This document shows positions 5,657 through 13,288 of a stretch of 13,288 bases of DNA, piece by piece (within the stretch, counting starts at the first letter, position 1; every line of letters begins with the position of its first letter). Under the pieces are notes generated by a model, which was given only the letters and a program-made list of their open reading frames with translations, had not been told where the DNA came from and searched no databases. The position numbers and the translations under genes are program-made. Origin of the DNA: Ruminococcaceae bacterium UBA3220 (GTDB lineage: Bacteria; Bacillota; Clostridia; Oscillospirales; Acutalibacteraceae); NCBI GenBank assembly GCA_002363095.1, contig DEWC01000079.1:1-13288 (forward strand). Reading direction: 5' to 3'.

Positions 5657-7615
5657 CTACTGTTTCCCTTTAAGTTTATTGATTTTGTCTCGCAGATATG
5701 CCGCATGCTCAAATTCAAGAATTTTAGCCGCTTGTTGCATCTCGGCGGTGAGTTTTTTGATAAGATTTTCTTTCTCAATTTTAGATAATTTTTTGGCGGT
5801 TATATCTTTTTCAACCTTTGTTCCGATTTCAATTATATCACGAACATCCTTTACAATCGTTTTGGGAACAATTCCGTGTTCTTGGTTGTATTTTTGCTGA
5901 ATTGAACGGCGACGCTCGGTTTCTCTTATGGCGTTTTCCATGGAGCGGGTAACATTATCGGCATACATAATAACCGTACCGTTGGCGTTTCTCGCCGCGC
6001 GCCCGATTGTTTGAACAAGCGAAGTTTCACTTCGAAGGAATCCTTCTTTATCGGCGTCAAGAATGGCAACGAGCGATACTTCGGGAATATCAAGTCCCTC
6101 ACGCAATAGGTTGATTCCAACCAAAACATCAAATTCCCCGAGTCGCAAATCCCTGATTATCTCCATACGCTCGATAGTGTCAATATCATAATGCATATAT
6201 CTTACTTTAATTTGCAGATTTTTCAAGTACTCTGTCAGGTCCTCCGCCATTTTTTTAGTAAGTGTAGTTATAAGAACTCTTTCTTTTCGCTCGGTTCTTA
6301 TATTTATTTCCGAAACGAGGTCGTCAATCTGCCCCTCAGACGGCTTTACGATGACCTGTGGGTCTAAAAGCCCCGTAGGTCTTATTATCTGCTCGGCAAT
6401 CTGCGTTGCGTGCTCTTTTTCAAAATCGCCCGGCGTTGCCGAAACAAAAATTGCCTGATTTATATGCTTATAAAACTCGTTGAAATTAAGAGGGCGGTTA
6501 TCAAAAGCCGAAGGCAAACGAAAACCGTATTCTACAAGGTTTTCTTTTCGTCCCCTGTCTCCGCCGAACATTCCTCTGACCTGAGGCAGGGTTACATGCG
6601 ATTCGTCGACAAACAGAACAAAGTCCTCCGGGAAATAGTCAAGCAAGGTAAACGGGACACTCCCTTTAGGGCGCCTTGATAAAACACGCGAATAGTTTTC
6701 TACCCCCTTGCAGGTTCCGACCTCGCGAAGCATTTCAATATCATATTCGGTTCTTTGCCTTATTCTTTGCGCTTCAATAAGTTTTCCCTGCTCGGTAAAT
6801 GTTTTAACCTGCTCCTCCATTTCCTGCCGTAATTCCTCGAGCGCCTCGGTGAGATGTTCTTCGGTAACAATATAGTGAGATGCAGGATATATGGCGGCGT
6901 GGGAGAGGATCTCCTTTAATTCCCCGGTTAGCGCGTTTATCTCGCAAATACGCTCGATTTCATCGCCGAAGAATTCAATTCTGACGGCGTTTTCATAGGA
7001 ATACGCCGGATAAACATCAACGACATCTCCCCTCACCCTGAATTTGTTTCGGGTGAAATTTATATCGTTTCGCTCATATTGAAGAGTAACAAGTTTTCTT
7101 ATAAGCTCGTCCCTGCTTTTTTCCATACCGGTACGAAGTGAAATAACCATATTGCGGTAATCTATCGGGTTACCGAGAGAATATATGCAGGAAACCGACG
7201 CTACGATTATAACATCCCTGCGCTCGGATAATGCGCAGGTGGCACTGTGTCGAAGTTTATCTATTTCGTCATTTATAGAGGAATCCTTTTCAATGTAGGT
7301 GTCTGTCCCCGGAATATACGCCTCCGGCTGGTAATAGTCGTAGTAAGAAACAAAATACTCAACCGCATTCTCAGGGAAAAATTCCTTAAACTCAGTGCAC
7401 AGTTGTGCGGCGAGGGTTTTATTGTGGGCAAGAACAAGCGTCGGGCGGTTGACCCGCTCGATAACGTTTGCCATTGTAAAGGTTTTTCCCGAACCGGTAA
7501 CGCCTAAGAGAACCTGCTCTTTATCGCCGTTTTCGAGACCTTTAACTAACTTATCTATCGCCTGAGGCTGGTCACCCGTCGGCTTATAATTTGAATGCAA
7601 AATAAACTTGTCCAC
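5657..7615 (-). CDS. uvrB: UvrABC excinuclease subunit B
   Basis: A full-length 652-residue UvrB, the damage-verifying helicase-like subunit of nucleotide excision repair, cytoplasmic. Walker A GVTGSGKT is at 38-45. The DNA-clamping beta-hairpin with its aromatic cluster (YYDYYQPEAYIPGTD) starts at 91. DESH of Walker B is at 337-340, motif VI QTIGRAARN at 535-543, and the C-terminal UVR motif that meets UvrA/UvrC at about 612-647. The start codon is GTG, with AGAGAG about 8 bases upstream. No uvrA follows; a terminator ends the transcript. I could not find a convincing SOS box or sigma-A promoter just upstream, although an inverted repeat is present (7656-7720). No sign of damage or transfer in the gene. 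Confidence 0.98.
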   Translation of the reverse strand: MDKFILHSNYKPTGDQPQAIDKLVKGLENGDKEQVLLGVTGSGKTFTMANVIERVNRPTLVLAHNKTLAAQLCTEFKEFFPENAVEYFVSYYDYYQPEAYIPGTDTYIEKDSSINDEIDKLRHSATCALSERRDVIIVASVSCIYSLGNPIDYRNMVISLRTGMEKSRDELIRKLVTLQYERNDINFTRNKFRVRGDVVDVYPAYSYENAVRIEFFGDEIERICEINALTGELKEILSHAAIYPASHYIVTEEHLTEALEELRQEMEEQVKTFTEQGKLIEAQRIRQRTEYDIEMLREVGTCKGVENYSRVLSRRPKGSVPFTLLDYFPEDFVLFVDESHVTLPQVRGMFGGDRGRKENLVEYGFRLPSAFDNRPLNFNEFYKHINQAIFVSATPGDFEKEHATQIAEQIIRPTGLLDPQVIVKPSEGQIDDLVSEINIRTERKERVLITTLTKKMAEDLTEYLKNLQIKVRYMHYDIDTIERMEIIRDLRLGEFDVLVGINLLREGLDIPEVSLVAILDADKEGFLRSETSLVQTIGRAARNANGTVIMYADNVTRSMENAIRETERRRSIQQKYNQEHGIVPKTIVKDVRDIIEIGTKVEKDITAKKLSKIEKENLIKKLTAEMQQAAKILEFEHAAYLRDKINKLKGKQ

Positions 7616-7655
7616 AAAATACTCTCTTTCTCACTATGCTTATTATTAGCCAAAC

Positions 7656-7720
7656 AATTCGTGTAATATTTTATGTCAAAACTGTCCTAAAAACCTGCCT
7701 AAAATGCCATTACACGAATT
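7656..7720. repeat. 12-bp inverted repeat upstream of uvrB
   Basis: AATTCGTGTAAT (7656-7667) and ATTACACGAATT (7709-7720) are perfect inverted copies 41 bases apart. Similarity goes a little further (CCAAA on both outer sides, with one extra base in one copy). The intervening DNA carries two CCTAAAA copies in direct order. It could be a looped operator, or the trace of an element end left by the neighbouring integrase. No gene is visible in 7616-7836, which is AT-rich. Confidence 0.55.
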
Positions 7721-7836
7721 TTGGTCACAAATTTTTATTTCCTACACCGTAACACAAACTAATATCAATTAAAACAGGATAACACAAAATAACCTTTAAC
7801 AACACTATTATACAACAAAAATTCTTATAAGTAAAT

Positions 7837-7877
7837 AAAGGAACGGACAGTTTTAATATCCGTTCCTTTTTCTTTTT
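7837..7877. terminator. bidirectional hairpin terminator
   Basis: AAAGGAACGGA (7837-7847) and TCCGTTCCTTT (7859-7869) form a perfect 11-bp stem with an 11-base loop. A strong T-tract follows on the plus strand (7867-7877), and on the minus strand the stem runs into TTTATTTACTT. It sits 6 bases past the stop of the integrase remnant, so it probably ended the integrase transcript. Confidence 0.8.
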
Positions 7878-8345
7878 ATGCGATTAAACTTTCAAACACA
7901 TCCGGAATATTATCACTCGACTCTGTTTTAAGTTTGATTTCTTGCTTTGTGATTGTTTTAGGTGCAAATACGGGCTATCGCTATTTGCGGCTCTTCCAAG
8001 TTGCCTTGAGACATGAAGTTTTTGCCTGACAAAATCTACATCACTATACTTTAAACCGTTTATTTCTCCTCGTCGTAATCCCATAGGCGTAGCAAACAAA
8101 ATTTGTAAATAAATCTCAGTATTTCTACTTGCTTCAATCAAAACTGTAAGTTGCTCCAAATTAAGCGTGTTTTTTCCTTGATTGTTCGTGTGTGATAAGC
8201 GTTTGTTTTTACCGCCTTTGGCAACGAAACATCTAATGCGGGATTATCCGACAGTTTACCTTTGCTTATGGCATATTTCATTGAAGTATTCATTATCGTT
8301 TTTGCAAAAGTTGCAATTTTGTGAGAATGCTGTGCTATCGCAACA
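7876..8345 (-). pseudogene. tyrosine integrase remnant, truncated at both ends and frameshifted
   Basis: Three reading-frame pieces join into one phage/ICE-type tyrosine recombinase fragment. The first (from about 8345) gives a core-binding helix region with MKYAISKGKLSDNPA and VSLPKAVK. After a one-base loss in the T-run at 8206-8210 the frame continues LSHTNNQGKNTLNLEQLTVL, then LLFATPMGLRRGEINGLKY-like catalytic sequence containing the first catalytic Arg (the visible text is ILFATPMGLRRGE). A second one-base loss near 7971-7974 is followed by FAPKTITKQEIKLKTESS, ending SLIA at 7876. The N-terminal arm-binding domain and the C-terminal half with the His-x-x-Arg and Tyr active-site residues are missing. 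It cannot recombine DNA. The upstream end abuts the AEC transporter fragment, so a deletion removed the sequence between. Single-base losses could also be sequencing errors, but the missing ends cannot. Confidence 0.8.
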
Positions 8346-8880
8346 TACATTCGCCCGAAACGGTAATTATCGACAATATAAAATCCGGCAGTTTTAAGTT
8401 AAGCAATCCGATCAGCACACCGAGAAAAACACTTATAAACATCGGGTTCAAGAAGGCTTTCAGTGTGTCCTTTGCGGTGTTCTTTTTCCCCGAATCGGAT
8501 ATCAAAAGCACTGGGACACCCCAAACGTAGATAATTATCCACAGCGGCAGGGTAAAAAGCAGATACTCAAAGAAAGTTTCGGGGAAAAGCCCTTTAACAA
8601 CGGCGTTGCCCATAAAACCGAAGTTGGCAAATGACAGACCGTAGGTGTAAATATTCCTGATATATCTATCCTTTGTTATAAGCCTTGAGGCAACAATGGC
8701 AAAGGCTATCGCAACGGCACCGATGCCACTGCTGATTAAAAGCAGTTTCCACGCCGAAGATATGCGCTCGACCGTAAAATTAGTTATAAAAGTGCCGAGA
8801 ATAAGCCCCGAGACGAAGATCGTGTTTTCAAGTTTAGCCAAAACGACCGACGCATCAAGCGAAAAAATCAATTTTTTCAA
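8335..8880 (-). pseudogene. AEC-family (auxin efflux carrier-like) transporter fragment
   Basis: About 180 residues resembling the middle of AEC permeases, which are normally near 310 residues with about ten membrane helices. Recognisable parts are LILGTFITNFTVERIS, then a helix pair, YTYGLSFANFGFMGNAVVKGLF (the conserved N-x-G-x-x-G region, first 20 residues or so), and KAFLNPMFISVFLGVLIGLL. The protein ends SGECM-LR-stop. In the family a Met-Ala-Pro-type motif and two or three more helices would follow SGxCM, so the 3' end is lost at about 8345, exactly where integrase sequence begins. The first 30 or so residues with the first helix are also missing. A TTG at 8880 opens the frame, with no clear ribosome site. 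An ATG two frames over (just upstream) gives MLEKIDFFA then a stop, perhaps the original start. The fragment is unlikely to be functional. Confidence 0.75.
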
Positions 8881-8894
8881 GCATTTTCAAGCGC

Positions 8895-8936
8895 GAAAAC
8901 ACCTGGGCGGAGAACCAACCCGGGCGCAGTTTTTTC
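8895..8936. terminator. GC-rich hairpin after rhaD
   Basis: CCTGGG (8902-8907) pairs with CCCGGG (8919-8924) with one G-T wobble on the plus strand. Flanking GAAAAC (8895-8900) and GTTTTTTC (8929-8936) extend the stem with a small bulge. It starts 3 bases after the rhaD stop on the minus strand and ends in TGTTTTC. Probable terminator of the rhamnose operon, possibly bidirectional; the pairing is imperfect on the minus strand. Confidence 0.5.
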
Positions 8937-8938
8937 GT

Positions 8939-9751
8939 TTAGTTCAAGAAATCTTCCCTATACTTGACGCCGAAACCTTCGGCGATTTCACGAAGTTGGT
9001 CATCGGTTATAGTGTTAATTCTCGGCAGGTGCGCAGAAATCATATATAGCTGCGCCGCTTTTTCTACCGTTTCAACGAGCCCGAACGCTTCGTCGATATC
9101 CTTACCGGCACCGTATAAGCCGTGAAGTCCCCAGACTACCAGCCTGAATTCTTCCATTTTTTTGGCGGTCGCCTCACCTATCTCGTTGGTGCCGCAAAGC
9201 ATCCACGGAAGAACGCCGACGCCGTCCGGGAACACTACCATACACTCTGTGCAGGTTTCCCAAAGAGTATGTGTAAACTTCTTTTCATCAAGCTCGTGAA
9301 CATAGTTCATAGCAAGCGTATATGTAGGATGGCAGTGAAGTATAACTCTGTTTTCGGGGTTTACTTTAAGGCGCGCCATATGGCTCATAAGGTGTGCCGG
9401 AAGTTCACTTGTAAAGCGTCCGCCGTCAGAATATCCCCAAAGCAGTTCCGCCGTTGTACCGTCCGCGGCTATTCTTATAATACCGAGGTTGTTTGCCGGG
9501 TCAAATTCTACATTTTTAAAATACTTACCTGTACCTGTTACTATAAATATCTTGCCTATAAGCATATCTGCTTTAAACCCTGTCGGTATTGTCCTTATCA
9601 CTTTATTAAGGTCAAGGTATTCCGCCACTTGTGCTTCATCAAGCAGCATGCTTATATTTCCGCCGTTGCGCTCGTCCCAACCGAGCCTGTACATATTAGC
9701 GGTAGTTCTCTTCATTTCTTCTACAAACGGGGCGGTTAAAATGTCTTTCAT
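8939..9751 (-). CDS. rhaD: rhamnulose-1-phosphate aldolase
   Basis: A 270-residue class II aldolase, cytoplasmic, that splits L-rhamnulose 1-phosphate into dihydroxyacetone phosphate and L-lactaldehyde. Length matches E. coli RhaD (about 274). Zn ligands are visible as His139 and His141 in ILHCHPTY and His210 in WGLHGLYG. Glu116 in TSELPAH is the likely catalytic acid/base. The RNGGNIS motif near 28-34 binds the substrate phosphate in this fold. The start ATG overlaps the rhaA stop by one base (TAATG), so translation is probably coupled. It is the last gene of the operon. No lactaldehyde reductase or rhamnose mutarotase gene is visible in the window, so the L-lactaldehyde step is encoded elsewhere. 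Confidence 0.95.
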   Translation of the reverse strand: MKDILTAPFVEEMKRTTANMYRLGWDERNGGNISMLLDEAQVAEYLDLNKVIRTIPTGFKADMLIGKIFIVTGTGKYFKNVEFDPANNLGIIRIAADGTTAELLWGYSDGGRFTSELPAHLMSHMARLKVNPENRVILHCHPTYTLAMNYVHELDEKKFTHTLWETCTECMVVFPDGVGVLPWMLCGTNEIGEATAKKMEEFRLVVWGLHGLYGAGKDIDEAFGLVETVEKAAQLYMISAHLPRINTITDDQLREIAEGFGVKYREDFLN

Positions 9752-10989
9752 TATCTGTTCACCAAAACTTCTTTCTCATATTTTAAAACTTCGTCAATAT
9801 AATTATTTTCTTTGTTTTCTCTACTCAAAAACTCATCCCATACATCTCCTATAGGCGCGGTCTTAAGCTCTTCACTTGTCACCATAAGCTCTGTAAGGCG
9901 GTTTTGCTCCTGAAGCTCTTTGAGCATCTTATTCGGCTCCAAAAGGGCAAAAAGAAGCGCCTTTTGAAGATTACGAACACCTGTTACCCATGCGGATATC
10001 CTATTTATGGATGCGTCAAAATAATCGGTTGCGATAAACACACGATCGAGTGCATCGCATCTGACGATTTCTTTTGCGATTTCTCTTGTTTCATCATCAA
10101 ATAACACTACATGGTCGCTATCCCAGCGGACCGGTCTTGTTACATGAAGTGCTATCTTTTCATTGAACAGCAACAGAGCCGATATTTTATCGCTTACCAC
10201 CTCTGTAGGATGATAGTGACCGTTATCCATAAGCGGTGTAATACCCTTATAATTTGAATAAGAAAGGCAGAATTCACCCGAGCCTACTGTATAGCTTTCA
10301 AGACCTATACCGAACACTTTTGATTCAAGGGTTATATATACCTTTTTCTTATCGTACGGCTCTGAAAGTATTTTATCGAGCGAATCTTTGAAACGGGCGC
10401 GGGGGCCGATTCTATCCGCGGGAATATCCTTATATCCGTCCGGTATCCATATATTCATAACACACGGAATACCTGTTTCATTTGCAAAATATTCGGATAT
10501 TCTGATACAAGCCTTGCCGTGTTCTATCCAATAATTCCTTGTATCTTCATCAGGGGATGAAAGAGTCAAATTATCCTTAACTTTCGGATGAGCAAAAAAT
10601 GTGGGATTAAAATCTATTCCCATATTTCGTTCCTTTGCAAACTGAACCCACCTTTTAAAGTGCCTCGGTTCAATTTTGTTACGCTCTATTTTCTCACCCG
10701 GCTCGCCTATTGCATAGCAAGCATGAAGATTTAGTTTCTTTTTGCAGGGGATGAGTGAAAAGGCTTTATCTATATCTGCCATAAGCTCTTCGGGTGTGAT
10801 GGCTTTGCCGGGATAATTTCCGGTAGTTTGAATACCACCCGAAAGGCTCTCGCGGTTATCAAATCCAACAACATCATCACCCTGCCAGCAGTGTATAGAT
10901 ATTGTTACATCTTTTAATCTCTCGATAGCCTTATCGGTATCTACACCGTATTTTGCGTAAATCTCTTTTGCTGTTTCGTATCTGCTCAT
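9751..10989 (-). CDS. rhaA: L-rhamnose isomerase
   Basis: A 412-residue protein (E. coli RhaA is about 419) that converts L-rhamnose to L-rhamnulose using divalent metals in a TIM barrel. Typical family sequence is seen at HCWQGDDVVGFD near 33-44, at TLESKVFGIGLESYTVGS in the middle, at MDNGHYHPTEVVSDKIS, which supplies metal ligands, and at RPVRWDSDHVV, which supplies further metal-site Asp and His residues. The ATG has AAAGGAG 8 bases upstream and overlaps the end of rhaB by four bases (ATGA). It sits between kinase and aldolase genes in the usual BAD order. No truncation or odd composition is visible. Confidence 0.96.
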   Translation of the reverse strand: MSRYETAKEIYAKYGVDTDKAIERLKDVTISIHCWQGDDVVGFDNRESLSGGIQTTGNYPGKAITPEELMADIDKAFSLIPCKKKLNLHACYAIGEPGEKIERNKIEPRHFKRWVQFAKERNMGIDFNPTFFAHPKVKDNLTLSSPDEDTRNYWIEHGKACIRISEYFANETGIPCVMNIWIPDGYKDIPADRIGPRARFKDSLDKILSEPYDKKKVYITLESKVFGIGLESYTVGSGEFCLSYSNYKGITPLMDNGHYHPTEVVSDKISALLLFNEKIALHVTRPVRWDSDHVVLFDDETREIAKEIVRCDALDRVFIATDYFDASINRISAWVTGVRNLQKALLFALLEPNKMLKELQEQNRLTELMVTSEELKTAPIGDVWDEFLSRENKENNYIDEVLKYEKEVLVNR

Positions 10990-12356
10990 CCCTTTATCTC
11001 CTTTATATCAAAAGAATTTTTTACTATCTCTCTTGCCTTTTGAAGGTCAATGTTTTCGCTGTACATAATTTGCGAAAGTATATTACCGGTAGCTGTGGCT
11101 TCGCTAAGACCTATTGTGACCTTTTTGCCTGTGATTTTTGAGGTAAGCTCATTCAGATATTTATCCTTACTTCCTCCGCCTACGATAAAGATATTCTCTA
11201 TCCTTTTATTTGAGAATTTCTCTATTGTTTTTACGGCGGCATTATACGAATTTGCAAGAGAAAGATAAACGCTTTTTAAGATGTCACCTATCGGCAGGTC
11301 TTTATCTCCTAAATATTTTCTTATTGCTTCGACCATACTTTGGGGCGCCGTAAATGATGAATCGTTCGGGTTAATAAGTTTGTCGTAATCACTTTGCATT
11401 GCCATATTCATCATTTCGTCGTATGTATATTTCTTGTTTAAGTTCTTACGAATGTTCTGGAAAAGCCACATTCCCATTATGTTTTCAAGAAATCTGTATC
11501 TGTACTCTACTCCGCCCTCGTTTGTAAATCCGGCTTCACTTGCCTCAAATCCGAGGGTGGGATTTATATTTTCCGCGCCTATAAGCGACCATGTGCCTGA
11601 CGATATATACACGCTTTTATCGTCTATCGGGCAGGCGGCAACCGCGGATGCGGTATCGTGACTCGGTGCGTGGACGACCTTTGCATTAAAGCCTACCTTC
11701 TCCCTTATTTCATCCGAAAAAACGCCAAGCAGGGTTGCAGGCTTTGCCAGAGGCAGGAACAAGTCTTTATTAAACCCGAGCGTTTCGATAAGTTCATAGT
11801 CCCAGTCGTTGGTCCTCGCATTCACAAGCGAGCCGGTGGTGGCGTTTGTATATTCGTTTGCCATAATGCCGGTCAACCTATATGAAAGATAATCGGGTAT
11901 CATCATAAAATGCTCTGCGCCTTCGAGTTTGCCCGAAAGCTTATCCGCGTAAAGCTGATAAATTGTATTGAAGTTTATTGACTGAATTCCGGTTCTCGCA
12001 AAAAGGTCTTTTCGTGAGATGATTTCATCGACCTTTTCGGGAATTCCGTCGGTGCGCGGGTCGCGATAGGCAAAAACCGGTTTTAAAACATTATTATTCT
12101 TATCAAGGAGGACATAATCCACTCCCCATGTATCTATCGCCACGGTGTCGGGGATTTTTCCGAGTTCAGCGCATTTCTTTATGCCGTTTATAACACTTTG
12201 TGTGAGGGCATCTATATCCCATGTCAGGTTGCCGTCAACCTCTTTTATCCCGTTTTCAAAACGGTAGATTTCTTCAAGTTTCAGTTTCCCACAGTCAAGA
12301 CTGCCCAAAATATGCCTGCCGCTTGAAGCGCCGATATCTATTGCTAAATGATACAA
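10986..12356 (-). CDS. rhaB: L-rhamnulokinase
   Basis: A 456-residue FGGY-family sugar kinase that phosphorylates L-rhamnulose to the 1-phosphate. The N-terminal phosphate-binding motif DIGASSGR is at 7-14, DTWGVDY at 75-81 is typical of rhamnulokinases, the catalytic base is probably Asp234 in APSHDTASA, and the second nucleotide-binding region includes SSGTWSLIG near 252-260 and IVGGGSKD near 392-399. It is about 30 residues shorter than E. coli RhaB but has all core motifs. The start is TTG, backed by AGGGTGAG just upstream; no ATG or GTG lies earlier in frame before the decayed gene. The gene begins 15 bases after the manA-like pseudogene and probably shares its transcript. Confidence 0.95.
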   Translation of the reverse strand: MYHLAIDIGASSGRHILGSLDCGKLKLEEIYRFENGIKEVDGNLTWDIDALTQSVINGIKKCAELGKIPDTVAIDTWGVDYVLLDKNNNVLKPVFAYRDPRTDGIPEKVDEIISRKDLFARTGIQSINFNTIYQLYADKLSGKLEGAEHFMMIPDYLSYRLTGIMANEYTNATTGSLVNARTNDWDYELIETLGFNKDLFLPLAKPATLLGVFSDEIREKVGFNAKVVHAPSHDTASAVAACPIDDKSVYISSGTWSLIGAENINPTLGFEASEAGFTNEGGVEYRYRFLENIMGMWLFQNIRKNLNKKYTYDEMMNMAMQSDYDKLINPNDSSFTAPQSMVEAIRKYLGDKDLPIGDILKSVYLSLANSYNAAVKTIEKFSNKRIENIFIVGGGSKDKYLNELTSKITGKKVTIGLSEATATGNILSQIMYSENIDLQKAREIVKNSFDIKEIKG

Positions 12357-12371
12357 AATCTCACCCTCTGT

Positions 12372-12720
12372 TTATTTGCATTTCGAACAAATGATTTCGG
12401 CATTTCCGCAAACACTTACGCTTAAACCTTTAGGAATAAACACACATGTTCCCTTTTTTGCGGAAATATTGCCACCATAATATAAAACCGTGATTTCACC
12501 TTCAATAACAAGCAGAGATATAAATCTGTCGTTTGAATGAAAATCGGTTTTTCCGGTCAAGTCATAATAACAAACATCAAAATATTCACAGCTTGAAAGA
12601 TGCCTTTTTATGCCGAAAGAGAATTGTTTTATCTCCCCGATATTACCGTATGGCAGATGGGACGGTCTTAATTCGTTACATCAACTGCCTTTTGAATATG
12701 ATTTATTATTTTGCGATTAA
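12372..12720 (-). pseudogene. manA: C-terminal remnant of mannose-6-phosphate isomerase (class I, ManA-like)
   Basis: The last third of a cupin-fold mannose-6-phosphate isomerase. In one frame HIQKAVDVTN (the family's KALDV motif) is read from about 12700. A one-base shift near 12669-12673 then gives RPSHLPYGNIGEIKQFSFGI, followed by SSCEYFDV, then LLVIEGE and FIPKGLSVSV, the conserved end of the family. Restoring one T (AATTTAAGA) joins the two frames. The frame opens immediately after the aldolase stop at 12724, so roughly 200 N-terminal residues, with the metal-binding His/Glu cluster, are gone. No ribosome site is seen. Only the 3' part reads as an open frame today (12372-12560). It is a decayed gene and cannot make an active isomerase. 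Confidence 0.75.
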
Positions 12721-12723
12721 GTT

Positions 12724-13288
12724 TTATCCTTTATTTTCCGAACCGAATAGTTTTATTTTTGTTTTAACGGCTTGCTTTATTGCGTTTACCTTCATATTCC
12801 GCATTTCAAGATAGCCCTTGTTTTCGGCAATTGCCTGCTTTACGGCGTTTTCACCTGCAACACAAAGATCGGTAAATATGTTAACTTTGGCTATTCCCTC
12901 TTTTATGGTGTTGCGAAAATCGTCGTCCGAAAGCCCCGAGCCGCCGTGTAGCACAAGCGGAGTGTCAACATTTGCCCTTATCTCTTTAAGGCGCTCAATA
13001 TCCAGGCACGGCTTTGCCTTATACGCGCCGTGCGCTGTTCCTATTGCTATTGCAAGAGCATCAACACCGGTAGCATCAAGAAACTCTTTTGCTTCCTTAA
13101 CTGTCGTGTAGCGGTCGGATGTGGCATTATCACAAGAAGCCGCTTCGCCTACATGACCTATCTCACCTTCAACGGTGGCACCCATAGCATGTGCTATCCT
13201 GACAACCTCTCTTGTTTCCGCCATATTCATATTGCTATCTCCGGCAGATCCGTCAAACATAATGCTGGAAAATCCAAGTTTAAGAGCC
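12724..13288 (-). CDS. class II fructose-bisphosphate-type aldolase, partial (5' end outside window)
   Basis: The C-terminal 188 residues of a class II, Zn-dependent aldolase of the FbaA/KbaY/GatY group. The open frame continues through the right edge (ALKLGFSSI before MFDGSAGDSN), so the internal ATG at 13260 is not the start. Visible family parts are VEGEIGHVG, IAIGTAHG with a Zn-ligand His, LVLHGGSGLSDDDF with a second Zn-ligand His and the phosphate-binding glycines, and KVNIFTDL. The N-terminal catalytic Asp and the first Zn His are beyond the window. Fructose- and tagatose-bisphosphate aldolases cannot be separated from this part. It is followed directly by the manA remnant and then rhaBAD, so it may share their transcript. 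Its usual task would be cleavage or formation of hexose bisphosphate in central metabolism. Confidence 0.9.
   Translation of the reverse strand, partial: ALKLGFSSIMFDGSAGDSNMNMAETREVVRIAHAMGATVEGEIGHVGEAASCDNATSDRYTTVKEAKEFLDATGVDALAIAIGTAHGAYKAKPCLDIERLKEIRANVDTPLVLHGGSGLSDDDFRNTIKEGIAKVNIFTDLCVAGENAVKQAIAENKGYLEMRNMKVNAIKQAVKTKIKLFGSENKG

Noticed and set aside
7616..7740. LexA/SOS box or strong promoter for uvrB
   Set aside because: CGAATTGTTTGG only vaguely resembles GAAC-N4-GTTC, and TTGACA near 7675 has no -10 box at a suitable distance.
9122..9854. Plus-strand open frames of 205 and 121 codons opposite rhaD
   Set aside because: Composition is basic and Cys/His-rich with no recognisable domain, fully antisense to rhaD; a shadow of its codon use.
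12372..12560. Small cupin protein of 62 codons as a real gene
   Set aside because: ManA homology continues upstream of its TTG in the same frame and then in a shifted frame, with no ribosome site, so it is the tail of a broken gene.

Overview
The window looks like a chromosomal segment from a low-GC Gram-positive bacterium, most likely an anaerobic gut-type member of the Clostridia. The reasons are AGGAGG-like ribosome sites, several TTG/GTG starts, a lipoprotein substrate-binding protein, a YerC-type TrpR-family regulator, and intrinsic terminators. Genus cannot be fixed from sequence alone. Every recognisable gene is on the minus strand, so transcription runs from high to low coordinates.

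Right end (about 8,940-13,288): a carbohydrate block. A class II fructose-bisphosphate-type aldolase gene runs off the right edge. It is followed by the decayed 3' end of a mannose-6-phosphate isomerase gene, then a tightly overlapping rhamnose operon, rhaB-rhaA-rhaD (kinase, isomerase, aldolase). This pathway takes L-rhamnose to dihydroxyacetone phosphate and L-lactaldehyde. A GC-rich hairpin follows rhaD.

Middle (about 7,616-8,880): a decay zone. An AEC-family (auxin efflux carrier-like) transporter has lost both ends and is joined directly to a tyrosine integrase remnant. The integrase has lost both termini and carries two single-base frameshifts. A hairpin terminator and a separate inverted repeat lie between this debris and uvrB. 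uvrB itself is intact and ends in a strong intrinsic terminator.

Centre-left (about 2,089-5,548): the most interesting part, an apparent five-gene operon. It encodes an amino-acid binding lipoprotein, an ABC permease, an ABC ATPase, a DapF-fold racemase-like enzyme and a TrpR-family (YerC type) repressor. A strong promoter (TTTACA-17-TATAAT) precedes it, and an 18-bp perfect palindrome with 7-bp arms fills the promoter spacer. This suggests that the operon's own repressor controls it. The binding protein appears circularly permuted: the segment that normally ends such proteins sits at the N-terminus, right after the lipobox, and the protein stops where that segment should begin. The racemase-like protein keeps both catalytic cysteines but lacks the usual diaminopimelate-recognition residues. 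I infer a system that imports an amino acid and racemises it, possibly histidine; the substrate is not proven.

Left end (1-2,036): a membrane-anchored UDP-sugar 4,6-dehydratase of the CapD/FlaA1/WbpM type, followed by three consecutive perfect hairpins in about 100 bases.
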